DNA from: an uncultured Flavobacteriales bacterium
GTDB taxonomy: Bacteria; Bacteroidota; Bacteroidia; Flavobacteriales_D; Sanyastnellaceae
Reading direction: 5' to 3'
Length of the DNA: 16,270 nucleotides
Assembly: GCA_938092195.1 (NCBI GenBank)
Contig: CALKHD010000001.1
Span: 1-16,270, forward strand
Shown here piece after piece: positions 1 through 6,552 of this stretch (position 1 is its first letter; the number at the start of each line of letters is the position of its first letter). The position numbers were made by a program, and so were the translations under genes. The notes under the pieces were generated by a model. That model was not told the origin of the DNA. It saw only the letters and a list, made by a program, of their open reading frames with translations, and did no database searches.

Positions 1-82
1 GGTGGACGCCATCAAAGGTGCCTGTGGTCACGATTCTTCGCGACCCATTCGGAAAGTGGGGAAGACCATGGTGGATTTTCAC
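1..82 (-). CDS. ribF: RibF, bifunctional riboflavin kinase/FAD synthetase (5' end only)
   Basis: Only the first 27 or so codons lie in the window; the gene runs off the left edge. Read on the minus strand from GTG at 82-80, the protein begins VKIHHGLPHF and reaches IVTTGTFDGVH at the edge. TGTFDGVH is the nucleotide-binding signature of the FAD synthetase (nucleotidyltransferase) domain at the N-terminus of RibF. Bacteroidota RibF proteins commonly start MKI(H/Y) about 15 residues before it, which supports this start. The family phosphorylates riboflavin to FMN and adenylylates FMN to FAD in the cytoplasm. There is no in-frame ATG upstream before the stop at 145-143; TTG at 91-89 is the only other nearby start. 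A TACCTTTG promoter element sits 6 bases upstream of the GTG, so the message may be leaderless. The gene is divergent from atpD. The kinase domain is outside the window. Confidence 0.85.
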   Translation of the reverse strand, partial: MKIHHGLPHFPNGSRRIVTTGTFDGVH

Positions 83-88
83 GGAAAC

Positions 89-96
89 CAAAGGTA
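89..96 (-). promoter_or_regulatory. Putative Bacteroidota -7 element for ribF
   Basis: Read on the minus strand the bases are TACCTTTG, a full match to the TAnnTTTG -7 consensus of the Bacteroidota housekeeping sigma factor. It ends 6 bases before the ribF GTG at 82, predicting a leaderless or near-leaderless message. No clear TTG/TTTG -33 box lies about 19 bases further upstream, so the call rests on the -7 box and its position. Confidence 0.45.
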
Positions 97-210
97 ATTG
101 GGCAGAATGGAGGGTGCACAGGTACGGGAATGACCCGCGAATTCACAGGCGTTGAAAACTCATTGGTGAAGGCTCATGCCCTGAGTCGTCAGTAGGTCGG
201 TCGTTTGGGT

Positions 211-218
211 TAATTTTG
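211..218 (+). promoter_or_regulatory. Putative Bacteroidota -7 element for atpD-atpC
   Basis: TAATTTTG matches TAnnTTTG exactly and lies 51 bases before the atpD ATG at 270, giving an expected 5' leader of about 45 bases. No convincing -33 TTTG is seen at the usual spacing. The region between ribF and atpD (83-269) holds no other recognisable element. Confidence 0.5.
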
Positions 219-269
219 CGCCCAAATCCGGGCACACATTCCCGTTACCACGCGTCAATTTCCGCTGCA

Positions 270-1784
270 ATGAGCCAGAACGTAGGTTCCATCCAACAAG
301 TCATCGGTCCGGTTGTGGACATCAGTTTCCCAGCCGGCATGGACTTGCCCAAAATTCTCGAGGCCTTAGAGGTCGATCGGGAAGGTCAAACCCCACTCGT
401 TATGGAGTGCCAAAAGCACATTGGTGAGAACACTGTCCGCGCCATTGCTATGGATGCCACAGAGGGCCTCCGACGCGGCATGCCTGTGCGTGTTATGGGT
501 CGTGCCATGAGCATGCCAACAGGCGAGGCCATCAAAGGCCGTTTGTTTAACGTGACGGGCCAGGCCATTGACGGCATCGCTGCTGGCAAGGTGGCCAGTG
601 AAGGTCCCCGTGACATTCACCAAGCCGCTCCAAAATTTGACGAGCTCAGCACCTCAACTGACATCCTGTTCACAGGAATCAAGGTGATTGACTTGATCGA
701 GCCCTACGCAAAGGGTGGAAAGATTGGATTGTTTGGTGGTGCAGGTGTGGGCAAGACGGTCCTCATCATGGAGCTCATCAACAACATTGCGAAGGGCCAC
801 GACGGCCTGTCTGTGTTTGCCGGTGTAGGTGAGCGCACCCGTGAAGGAAACGACCTCCTCCGCGAGATGATTGAATCGGGCGTCATCAAGTATGGTGAAG
901 CCTTTGAAAAGAGCATGGAAGAAGGCGGTTGGGACTTGTCGAAAGTGGACATGGACGAGCTGGCCAAGAGTCAAGCCACATTGGTCTTCGGACAGATGAA
1001 CGAGCCTCCTGGAGCGCGTGCCCGTGTGGCATTGAGCGGTCTGTCTGTGGCTGAGTACTTCCGCGATGGAGGTGGCGAGGGCGCAGGACGTGACATTCTG
1101 TTCTTCATCGACAACATTTTCCGCTTCACGCAAGCGGGTTCAGAGGTGTCAGCCTTGTTGGGACGTATGCCTTCAGCTGTGGGTTACCAGCCAACGTTGG
1201 CCACGGAGATGGGTGCGATGCAAGAGCGTATCACTTCCACCAAGAAGGGCTCCATCACATCTGTGCAGGCGGTTTACGTTCCTGCGGACGACCTCACTGA
1301 CCCTGCTCCTGCCACCACGTTTGCCCACCTTGATGCCACCACGGTGTTGTCTCGGAAGATTGCATCCTTGGGCATTTACCCAGCGGTAGACCCATTGGAT
1401 TCAACCTCTCGCATTCTCACCCCAGAGATTGTCGGTGATGAGCATTACCGCACTGCTGAGCGCGTCAAGGAGACCCTCCAGCGCTATGTGGAGTTGCAAG
1501 ACATCATTGCGATTCTCGGAATGGACGAGCTCAGTGAAGAGGACAAGCAAATTGTGCACCGCGCACGCCGTGTTCAGCGCTTCTTGTCTCAGCCCTTCCA
1601 CGTGGCCGAGCAGTTCACCGGCATTCCCGGGGTCTTGGTTTCCATCGAGGACACCATCAAGGGTTTCCAGATGATTCTGGACGGAGAGCTCGATGAGTAT
1701 CCAGAAGCGGCATTCAACTTGAAGGGCAACATTGACGAAGTCATTGAGGCCGGCAAGAAGATGCTCGCTGAAAGCGCTGCCTAA
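270..1784 (+). CDS. atpD: F0F1 ATP synthase subunit beta
   Basis: Catalytic beta subunit (504 aa) of the F1 sector, on the cytoplasmic face of the inner membrane; it makes ATP from ADP and phosphate using rotation driven by the ion gradient. The N-terminal beta-barrel starts MSQNVGSIQQVIGPVVDISF. The Walker A loop GGAGVGKT is at about residues 156-163, the catalytic GER of GERTREGNDLL at about 187-189, then GQMNEPPGARARVALSGLS and FIDNIFRFTQAGSEVS. Between GERTREGNDLL and GQMNEPPG is an extra segment (about residues 207-233, KYGEAFEKSMEEGGWDLSKV) absent from E. coli AtpD and typical of Bacteroidota. ATG 270 is chosen over an in-frame TTG at 216 because the 18 extra residues are not family-like and would overlap the promoter element. 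The stop overlaps the atpC start by one base (TAATG). The other ATP synthase genes are not adjacent, as is usual in this phylum. Confidence 0.98.
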   Translation: MSQNVGSIQQVIGPVVDISFPAGMDLPKILEALEVDREGQTPLVMECQKHIGENTVRAIAMDATEGLRRGMPVRVMGRAMSMPTGEAIKGRLFNVTGQAIDGIAAGKVASEGPRDIHQAAPKFDELSTSTDILFTGIKVIDLIEPYAKGGKIGLFGGAGVGKTVLIMELINNIAKGHDGLSVFAGVGERTREGNDLLREMIESGVIKYGEAFEKSMEEGGWDLSKVDMDELAKSQATLVFGQMNEPPGARARVALSGLSVAEYFRDGGGEGAGRDILFFIDNIFRFTQAGSEVSALLGRMPSAVGYQPTLATEMGAMQERITSTKKGSITSVQAVYVPADDLTDPAPATTFAHLDATTVLSRKIASLGIYPAVDPLDSTSRILTPEIVGDEHYRTAERVKETLQRYVELQDIIAILGMDELSEEDKQIVHRARRVQRFLSQPFHVAEQFTGIPGVLVSIEDTIKGFQMILDGELDEYPEAAFNLKGNIDEVIEAGKKMLAESAA

Positions 1785-2017
1785 TGAAGGTTGAAATCCT
1801 CACCCCAGATGCTGTCCTTTTTGAAGGAGAGGCGCGTCACGTGTTCCTGCCTGGCTCCGATGGAGCCATGGGCGTATTGGAGCGCCACGCGTCCATGATC
1901 ACCACCTTGCAAAAGGGCACGGTGAAAGTGGACACAGCAGAGGGAGAGAAAGTGTTTGACCTGAATGGGGGCACAGTCGAGGTGCTGGACAACAAGGTCC
2001 TCATCCTCGCCAGCTGA
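1784..2017 (+). CDS. atpC: F0F1 ATP synthase subunit epsilon (short form)
   Basis: Epsilon subunit of the F1 central stalk, 77 aa. The sequence matches the N-terminal beta-sandwich domain (start MKVEILTPDAVLFEGEARHV, then PGSDGAMGVLERHASMITTL, end GGTVEVLDNKVLILAS). It stops where the C-terminal two-helix domain would begin; E. coli epsilon is about 139 aa. Short forms are common in Bacteroidota, so this looks natural and not truncated. The missing helices are the part that inhibits ATP hydrolysis in E. coli and Bacillus, so this enzyme probably lacks that control. The ATG overlaps the atpD stop, implying translational coupling. The stop lies one base from the end of convergent rlmH, with no visible hairpin terminator. 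Confidence 0.95.
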   Translation: MKVEILTPDAVLFEGEARHVFLPGSDGAMGVLERHASMITTLQKGTVKVDTAEGEKVFDLNGGTVEVLDNKVLILAS

Positions 2018-2018
2018 A

Positions 2019-2495
2019 TCATTCATGGTGGTACGGCTCGCCGCGCAGGATGGTCTGCGCGCGATAGAGCTGTTCTACAGCCAGGAGCCGAATCATTTGG
2101 TGGCTAAATGTAAGTGAGCTCAATGCGAGCTTCTCGTTGGCCTTGGCTTTGACCTCTGGGGCAAAGCCATAAGCCCCTCCAATGACCAGAGCGAGGTGTC
2201 GGATGCCCCGGTGGTGGCGGTCTTCCATCCATTTTGCCAGTTCAACGCTGCGGGGTTGTTTGCCATGCTCATCGAGCAAAACGACATGGTCGGCGTCGGC
2301 CAGGGCTTTAATGAGGATGGGTGCTTCTGCCGCCTTCAACTGATCAGGCGATGGCTTGGAACTTCGAAGCTTGGCATCTGGCAATTCCACATAGCGGAAG
2401 GGCGCGTATCGCGCCAGGCGGCCCACATAATCTTGGATGCCTTCACGAAGCCATGGAGCAGAAGTTTTGCCAATGACGATGAGAGAAATGCGCAT
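2019..2495 (-). CDS. rlmH: 23S rRNA (pseudouridine(1915)-N(3))-methyltransferase RlmH
   Basis: SPOUT-class methyltransferase (158 aa; family about 155-160) that methylates pseudouridine 1915 in helix 69 of 23S rRNA on assembled 70S ribosomes, using S-adenosylmethionine. Diagnostic parts are the start MRISLIVIGKT, the SAM-binding glycine loop LALVIGGAYGF (about residues 101-111), and the C-terminal trefoil-knot stretch SSLTFSHQMIRLLAVEQLYR (about 126-145) ending PYHHE, close to the family's usual PYHK/PYHH end. ATG is at 2495-2493. The gene converges on atpC (one base between the stops) and is divergent from nadC across 32 bases. I see no clear promoter element for it. Confidence 0.97.
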   Translation of the reverse strand: MRISLIVIGKTSAPWLREGIQDYVGRLARYAPFRYVELPDAKLRSSKPSPDQLKAAEAPILIKALADADHVVLLDEHGKQPRSVELAKWMEDRHHRGIRHLALVIGGAYGFAPEVKAKANEKLALSSLTFSHQMIRLLAVEQLYRAQTILRGEPYHHE

Positions 2496-2527
2496 GTTCG
2501 AAGTTCCGTCGAATTAACTTGCCGCCG

Positions 2528-3433
2528 ATGACGGATTCACAACCGACTCCAGGTCCTGCGTATCTCGCGCTCCCTCAAGCCATGAGGGAGGCGATAGCTG
2601 TGGCGTGGAAAGAGGACATCGGGCCTGGCGACATCACCTCAGAGGCCTGTGTTCCTGAGGGTGCCCAGGAGGCGGCTGGATTTTTGGTGAAAGCCCCTGG
2701 CGTGCTGGCTGGATTGGACGTGGCCGAGGCAGTGTTTGCCTACGGGGCGCCCGAGGTGCAGTTCTCGCCTTTGGTCAAGGATGGTCAGTTGGTCGAAGCT
2801 GGCGATGTTGTGGCCACCGTGAAAGGCCCTTCCAGAGGGATTTTAACCGCTGAGCGATTGGCGCTCAATTTCATGCAGCGCATGAGTGGCGTGGCGACAG
2901 CGACCCGCAAGGCTGTGGATGCCCTTCGAGGCACCTCCACGCAAGTCTTGGACACCCGAAAGACCACACCTGGCCTGCGCATTTTTGAGAAGCGGGCTGT
3001 TCTGATGGGTGGGGGAATGAACCACCGCATGGGCTTGTTTGATCAAATTCTGATCAAGGACAATCACATTGATTATGCAGGCAGCCTATCGGCGGCTGTG
3101 AAGGGCGCGCAACGCCATTTGAGCTCCAGTGGCAAAGTGGTACCTCTGGTGGTGGAAGTGCGGGACATGAAGGAGGTGAGAGAAGCATTGGATGCAGGGG
3201 GCATTGACCGCTTGCTGCTCGACAACTTCTCCCCAGAACAAGTGAAGACGGCAGTGGAAGAGATTGATGGGCGGGTGGCCACAGAGGCCAGTGGAGGCCT
3301 AACCCCCGACGTGGTGCGGGCCTATGGCGATGCCGGTGTGGATTTTGTTTCATTGGGCTGGTTGACCCACAGTCCGGTGTCGTTGGACATCAGCTTAAAG
3401 AGTGTATCTGCTTTGGCAGAATTGAAAGCATGA
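2528..3433 (+). CDS. nadC: Nicotinate-nucleotide diphosphorylase (carboxylating), quinolinate phosphoribosyltransferase
   Basis: Converts quinolinate and PRPP to nicotinate mononucleotide, CO2 and pyrophosphate in de novo NAD synthesis. The 301-aa product has the N-terminal EDIGPGDITSEA (about residues 29-40), the ERLALNFMQRMSGVAT helix (109-124), the substrate-binding LDTRKTTPGLR (141-151), EKRAVLMGGGMNHRMGLFDQ (154-173), LIKDNHI (175-181), LLLDNFS (229-235) and EASGG (253-257), covering the whole type II PRTase-fold family. ATG 2528 is chosen; a TTG at 2519 would add only MPP. The stop overlaps the ATG of the next gene (ATGA at 3430-3433). nadA and nadB are not in the window. Confidence 0.97.
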   Translation: MTDSQPTPGPAYLALPQAMREAIAVAWKEDIGPGDITSEACVPEGAQEAAGFLVKAPGVLAGLDVAEAVFAYGAPEVQFSPLVKDGQLVEAGDVVATVKGPSRGILTAERLALNFMQRMSGVATATRKAVDALRGTSTQVLDTRKTTPGLRIFEKRAVLMGGGMNHRMGLFDQILIKDNHIDYAGSLSAAVKGAQRHLSSSGKVVPLVVEVRDMKEVREALDAGGIDRLLLDNFSPEQVKTAVEEIDGRVATEASGGLTPDVVRAYGDAGVDFVSLGWLTHSPVSLDISLKSVSALAELKA

Positions 3434-4368
3434 GTGAACAGCCTTGGGAAATCTGGATGTCCAAAACCCCGCTTCGTTGGTGGGTCATGGCTCCATTAAA
3501 GAGGCTACATCCGTGGGGTTTTGAGGGCATGAGCGCTTGGGACGTCTTTCGGTTTTTTGTGGTGGGGGTCGCTGAAGGGGCCTTGGGCATCCGAGCTGCG
3601 GCGATCGCATTTCAGGTGTTTGTGGCGATTTTCCCGGTCATTCTTGTGCTGTTGAGCCTGCTTCCCTTGGTTCCCATAGCGGATTTCCAAGTGAGCCTGT
3701 TTGATGCGCTCAGGTCCTATTTCCCCGGTGATACGTTTGGCTTGGTTGAAACGACTGTGGAAGACCTCTTGGCCAATGGGGTTCATCCAGAAATTGCCAG
3801 CCTGGGTTTTGTTCTGATGCTGTTTTACGCCTCCAGCAGCATCAATGGCATATTGTCTGGCCTCAATGAGGCCCACCATTTGGAGCGCAAGGGAAATTGG
3901 CTGCTGCTTCGGGCCATCTCCATGTTGCTGATGGTGGTGTTTTCTGTGTTCTTGATTGTGGCGGTGTTGTTGATTGTGTTCAGCGGTTCAGCATTGGATT
4001 GGTTGACCTCACAAGGTCTCGTGGCCTTGGAAGATTTGCCCCTGATTCAATCTGTGCGTTGGCTGGTGACGATGGTGTTGCTGTACACCACCATCACGGC
4101 ACTGTACAATGCAGCTGACTTCTCGAAGGACCGATGGCGCTTTTTCACGCCGGGCGCAGTGGTGACCATGGGATTGATCGTGTTGACCTCTGTGGCTTTT
4201 GCTTGGTTTGCGACCTCCCTTTCGAGTTACAACCGGCTGTATGGTTCATTGGGGACCTTGTTGCTCCTGCTGGTGTGGCTGAATGTGAATTGCTTCTTGC
4301 TGATTCTGGGGTTCGATTTGAATACGGCGCTGAACAAGGCCCGGAGAGACTCGATCCAGCAGGCCTGA
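3430..4368 (+). CDS. YihY/virulence factor BrkB family inner-membrane protein
   Basis: Integral membrane protein of 312 aa with about six hydrophobic segments (roughly residues 61-81, 123-145, 161-185, 208-228, 241-261, 270-296). Family-typical motifs are GIRAAAIAFQVFVAIFP at the start of the first segment, FYASSSINGI in the second, and the C-terminal YNRLYGSLGTLLLLLVWLNV. The family was once annotated as ribonuclease BN (a mis-assignment) and as BrkB; its molecular function is unsettled. The ATG overlaps the nadC stop by 4 bases, so the two are probably translated together, though no functional link to NAD synthesis is evident. The product ends in a short charged tail (LNKARRDSIQQA). Confidence 0.92.
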   Translation: MSEQPWEIWMSKTPLRWWVMAPLKRLHPWGFEGMSAWDVFRFFVVGVAEGALGIRAAAIAFQVFVAIFPVILVLLSLLPLVPIADFQVSLFDALRSYFPGDTFGLVETTVEDLLANGVHPEIASLGFVLMLFYASSSINGILSGLNEAHHLERKGNWLLLRAISMLLMVVFSVFLIVAVLLIVFSGSALDWLTSQGLVALEDLPLIQSVRWLVTMVLLYTTITALYNAADFSKDRWRFFTPGAVVTMGLIVLTSVAFAWFATSLSSYNRLYGSLGTLLLLLVWLNVNCFLLILGFDLNTALNKARRDSIQQA

Positions 4369-4406
4369 TGCCGGGTTTTTAAGCTGTGTCCTTTTACTTT
4401 GAATCC

Positions 4407-4838
4407 ATGAACATGCGACTCTTCCTTTTGACCCTTTTGTTGTCTTTTGATGCGGTGGGTTCCGCTCAGTCCTTGGCGGGACGCTGGAAAACCATCGATG
4501 ATGAGACCGGGCGGGTCAAAAGCATCGTGGAGATGACAGAAAGAAATGGACTTTTTTTTGGGGAAGTTGTGGAGCTTTTTCGTCTTCCTGAAGAGGATCA
4601 GGATCCCCACTGTGACAAATGTGAAGACGACAGAAAAGACCAGCGCGTGTTGGGAATGGACATTGTCCGCGACATGGAAACGGACGAGGGAGAATGGAAT
4701 GAAGGCTCCATTTGTGACCCCAAGAATGGAAAGGTCTACGGTTGCAAAATGTGGTTCGAAGAAGGCGAGCCCAACGTGCTGAAAGTCCGCGGTTATTGGG
4801 GCTTTATCTACCGCACCCAAGAGTGGATGCGCCAATAA
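4407..4838 (+). CDS. Secreted DUF2147 domain protein
   Basis: Small exported protein of 143 aa. MNMRLFLLTLLLSFDAVGSA is a probable Sec signal peptide with cleavage near residue 20. The mature part fits DUF2147: LAGRWKTIDDETG, then FFGEVVELF, a C-x2-C pair (CDKC), GEWNEGSICDPKNGKVYGCK, and VRGYWGFIYRTQEWMR at the end. Family function is unknown; in Bacteroidota it is a common periplasmic or secreted single-domain protein. ATG 4407 or 4413 both give a signal peptide; a GTG at 4386 is possible but adds residues ahead of it. It follows the YihY gene by 38 bases and converges on the flippase with 7 bases between stops. An 8-T tract followed by 4 Gs (4552-4563) lies inside the frame. Confidence 0.88.
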   Translation: MNMRLFLLTLLLSFDAVGSAQSLAGRWKTIDDETGRVKSIVEMTERNGLFFGEVVELFRLPEEDQDPHCDKCEDDRKDQRVLGMDIVRDMETDEGEWNEGSICDPKNGKVYGCKMWFEEGEPNVLKVRGYWGFIYRTQEWMRQ

Positions 4839-4845
4839 GAAAGGG

Positions 4846-6345
4846 TCAAACCCACTTGGCCAGCCAAGGGAACTTCTGCACCGCAAAGTCAACCCCTTCT
4901 GGAATGAGGTTCAGTCGGGTTGAGGCCCAGGCGGTCCAAAGGGTCACCAATCCGCTTTTGAGAAAGAGGATGGACACGGTGGGCCAGTTGGGGTTCCATT
5001 GCATCAAAAGCACTGCTGGAATGAGCAGCACCGTCAAGGTGAGGAGGGTGCGTTTTTCTGGGATAAATCGCTTCCAAACGTGCCAAATGATGACTTGTCG
5101 TGCAAGAACAGCGACGCCGATGGAGATGAATGTGGCCAAAGCGGCCCCCAGCAGTCCGAGCCCAAGACCACCATCGGGGATAAATAGAAAGTTGAGAGGA
5201 ATGGCGAGCAAGACGGCGAACCACTTCACGAAGACCATCTTTTTAAAGTGATCGGATTGTGCGAGCAAAATGCCCGAACCGGTGGAGGAGGACAGAATCA
5301 TTTTGATGAGTCCGATCACCAAAATCACCCACCCTAATTCTTGAAAGCCAGATGGCAATACAGCATTGATCTGGGGTGTGGTCACCCAAATGCAGGTCAA
5401 AATCCATCCGCATCCGAGCAGCAGGTGTCGATGACTTAGGCCTGTGAGGCGTTCAATCTCCTGATTGTCGTTCCGGTCCAATGCGCTTGATATAAGCGGC
5501 CGAAGCAACTTTTGGGATGACCTCATGGGGATGGAGGACACTGTGGCGATGAAGGCCGCGACGGTGAATGCGGGGACGTGTTCGAGGCCCATCAGATTGC
5601 CAATCATGATGATGTCGAGCTGATTGAGGATGATCCAAGCGCCACTGCCCAGAATCAAGGCTCCTCCATATTGTCGAATTTCTTTTCGCTTGGGTGTTTT
5701 GCCCACACCCCTGAGGTCCAGCCTCAAATGATTGGCCACTGCTTGGGCGAGAAGCACCAAGAGTACAAAGACATGGAGGCCAACAAAAGCAGGCAAAAAG
5801 GATGTGCTTCCAAGCCAGCCTAAACCCAAAGCCAGCGCCAGGCACAAGTAACCCAGTTTGAAGACTGTTTCCTGTGCGAATGTGGTGAGGGCGGTCTTCA
5901 GTTTGGTGGTCAGGAACCCTGCGAGAAAGAGTTGTGCGGTTTGGATTCCAGCCAAGATGGCGATTGGGCGAACTGCCCTTCTGTTGTGCCCTTCGAGGCT
6001 CAACATGTCGGCAATGCCTTCGGGAAAGACCAGGGCGGGCAATGCCACAAAACCGGTGAAAAGAACAATGGGTGGCCAGAGCAGTGTGCCCAAGAGCCTT
6101 GGGACTTGTTGCAAACGACCCATGCTTGCTGAGTAGCGGTTCATGGCGGCAGGGGCGCCAAAAACCAAGATTGGGGCGAGCAAAGAGGCCCATGCCGCCG
6201 CGACCCGGATCAGTCCCCATTCTGCCAAATCGTCTGCAAAGGCCCATGGCAAAACGACCAAATTGTTGAGGCCGCCGAGCGCAAAAGCCAGCAGAATACT
6301 GAAGAAATTGCGCATGGCCTGCGCGGGAACGCCAAGTCGTGCCAT
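4846..6345 (-). CDS. Wzx-type oligosaccharide flippase / polysaccharide biosynthesis protein (MOP superfamily)
   Basis: Membrane protein of 499 aa, hydrophobic almost throughout with about 12-14 predicted helices, in the usual size range for Wzx/RfbX-type transporters. Recognisable stretches are the N-terminal LLAFALGGLNNLVVLP, a middle QYGGALILGSGAWIILNQLD followed by IIMIGNLMG (the conserved middle helix of these flippases), and a late YxR-free region, LGLGLLGAALATFISIGVAV. The family moves undecaprenyl-linked glycans across the inner membrane. No glycosyltransferases or sugar-nucleotide genes flank it here, so it is not in an obvious O-antigen or capsule cluster and its substrate cannot be inferred. 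ATG 6345 is chosen; Met11 (6315) is an alternative. It lies 207 bases downstream of the AddB-like gene on the same strand and converges on the DUF2147 gene. Confidence 0.85.
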   Translation of the reverse strand: MARLGVPAQAMRNFFSILLAFALGGLNNLVVLPWAFADDLAEWGLIRVAAAWASLLAPILVFGAPAAMNRYSASMGRLQQVPRLLGTLLWPPIVLFTGFVALPALVFPEGIADMLSLEGHNRRAVRPIAILAGIQTAQLFLAGFLTTKLKTALTTFAQETVFKLGYLCLALALGLGWLGSTSFLPAFVGLHVFVLLVLLAQAVANHLRLDLRGVGKTPKRKEIRQYGGALILGSGAWIILNQLDIIMIGNLMGLEHVPAFTVAAFIATVSSIPMRSSQKLLRPLISSALDRNDNQEIERLTGLSHRHLLLGCGWILTCIWVTTPQINAVLPSGFQELGWVILVIGLIKMILSSSTGSGILLAQSDHFKKMVFVKWFAVLLAIPLNFLFIPDGGLGLGLLGAALATFISIGVAVLARQVIIWHVWKRFIPEKRTLLTLTVLLIPAVLLMQWNPNWPTVSILFLKSGLVTLWTAWASTRLNLIPEGVDFAVQKFPWLAKWV

Positions 6346-6552
6346 GTTATGGGGTCTTCGGGAATAGGGGGCTGGTTGACCCAGTGCGTTTTGCTGCGCG
6401 TGGGTTTCTTGTCCAAGTCATCGAGGTGGCTGTGGATGGGTTTGGCTCAGATTTCACCTTGTTCAGGATTTGGAGCGTCTCCTTTGTCATTGTTCATGCC
6501 CGGACGATTCCATTGATGGGCGAGGTTGTTTGGCCTTGCTCTATGTCTAAAT
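6346..6552 (-). other. Spacer with a possible small or broken ORF
   Basis: No gene is clearly supported. On the minus strand an ATG at 6490-6488 opens 47 codons to TAA at 6349-6347 (start MTKETLQILNKVKSEP). From about 6446 leftwards a different minus frame looks more protein-like (SHLDDLDKKPTRSKTHWVNQ), with G/C-rich third codon positions, but that frame is closed by TGA at 6449-6447 and has no ATG. The stretch may be a non-conserved leader, a small ORF, or a relic joined by frame changes. No hairpin terminator or clear promoter element was found. Confidence 0.3.

Noticed and set aside
1..155. Plus-strand frame open from base 3 to TGA at 153-155 (about 50 codons)
   Set aside because: It reads as protein-like (WTPSKVPVVTILRDPFGKWG) but has no family match I know and overlaps the much stronger RibF signature on the minus strand.
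216..269. Upstream TTG start extending atpD by 18 residues
   Set aside because: The extension is not conserved-looking and begins inside the TAATTTTG promoter element; ATG 270 gives the family-typical N-terminus.
3054..3353. Minus-strand ORFs opposite nadC
   Set aside because: Proline- and histidine-rich antisense readings of conserved nadC codons.
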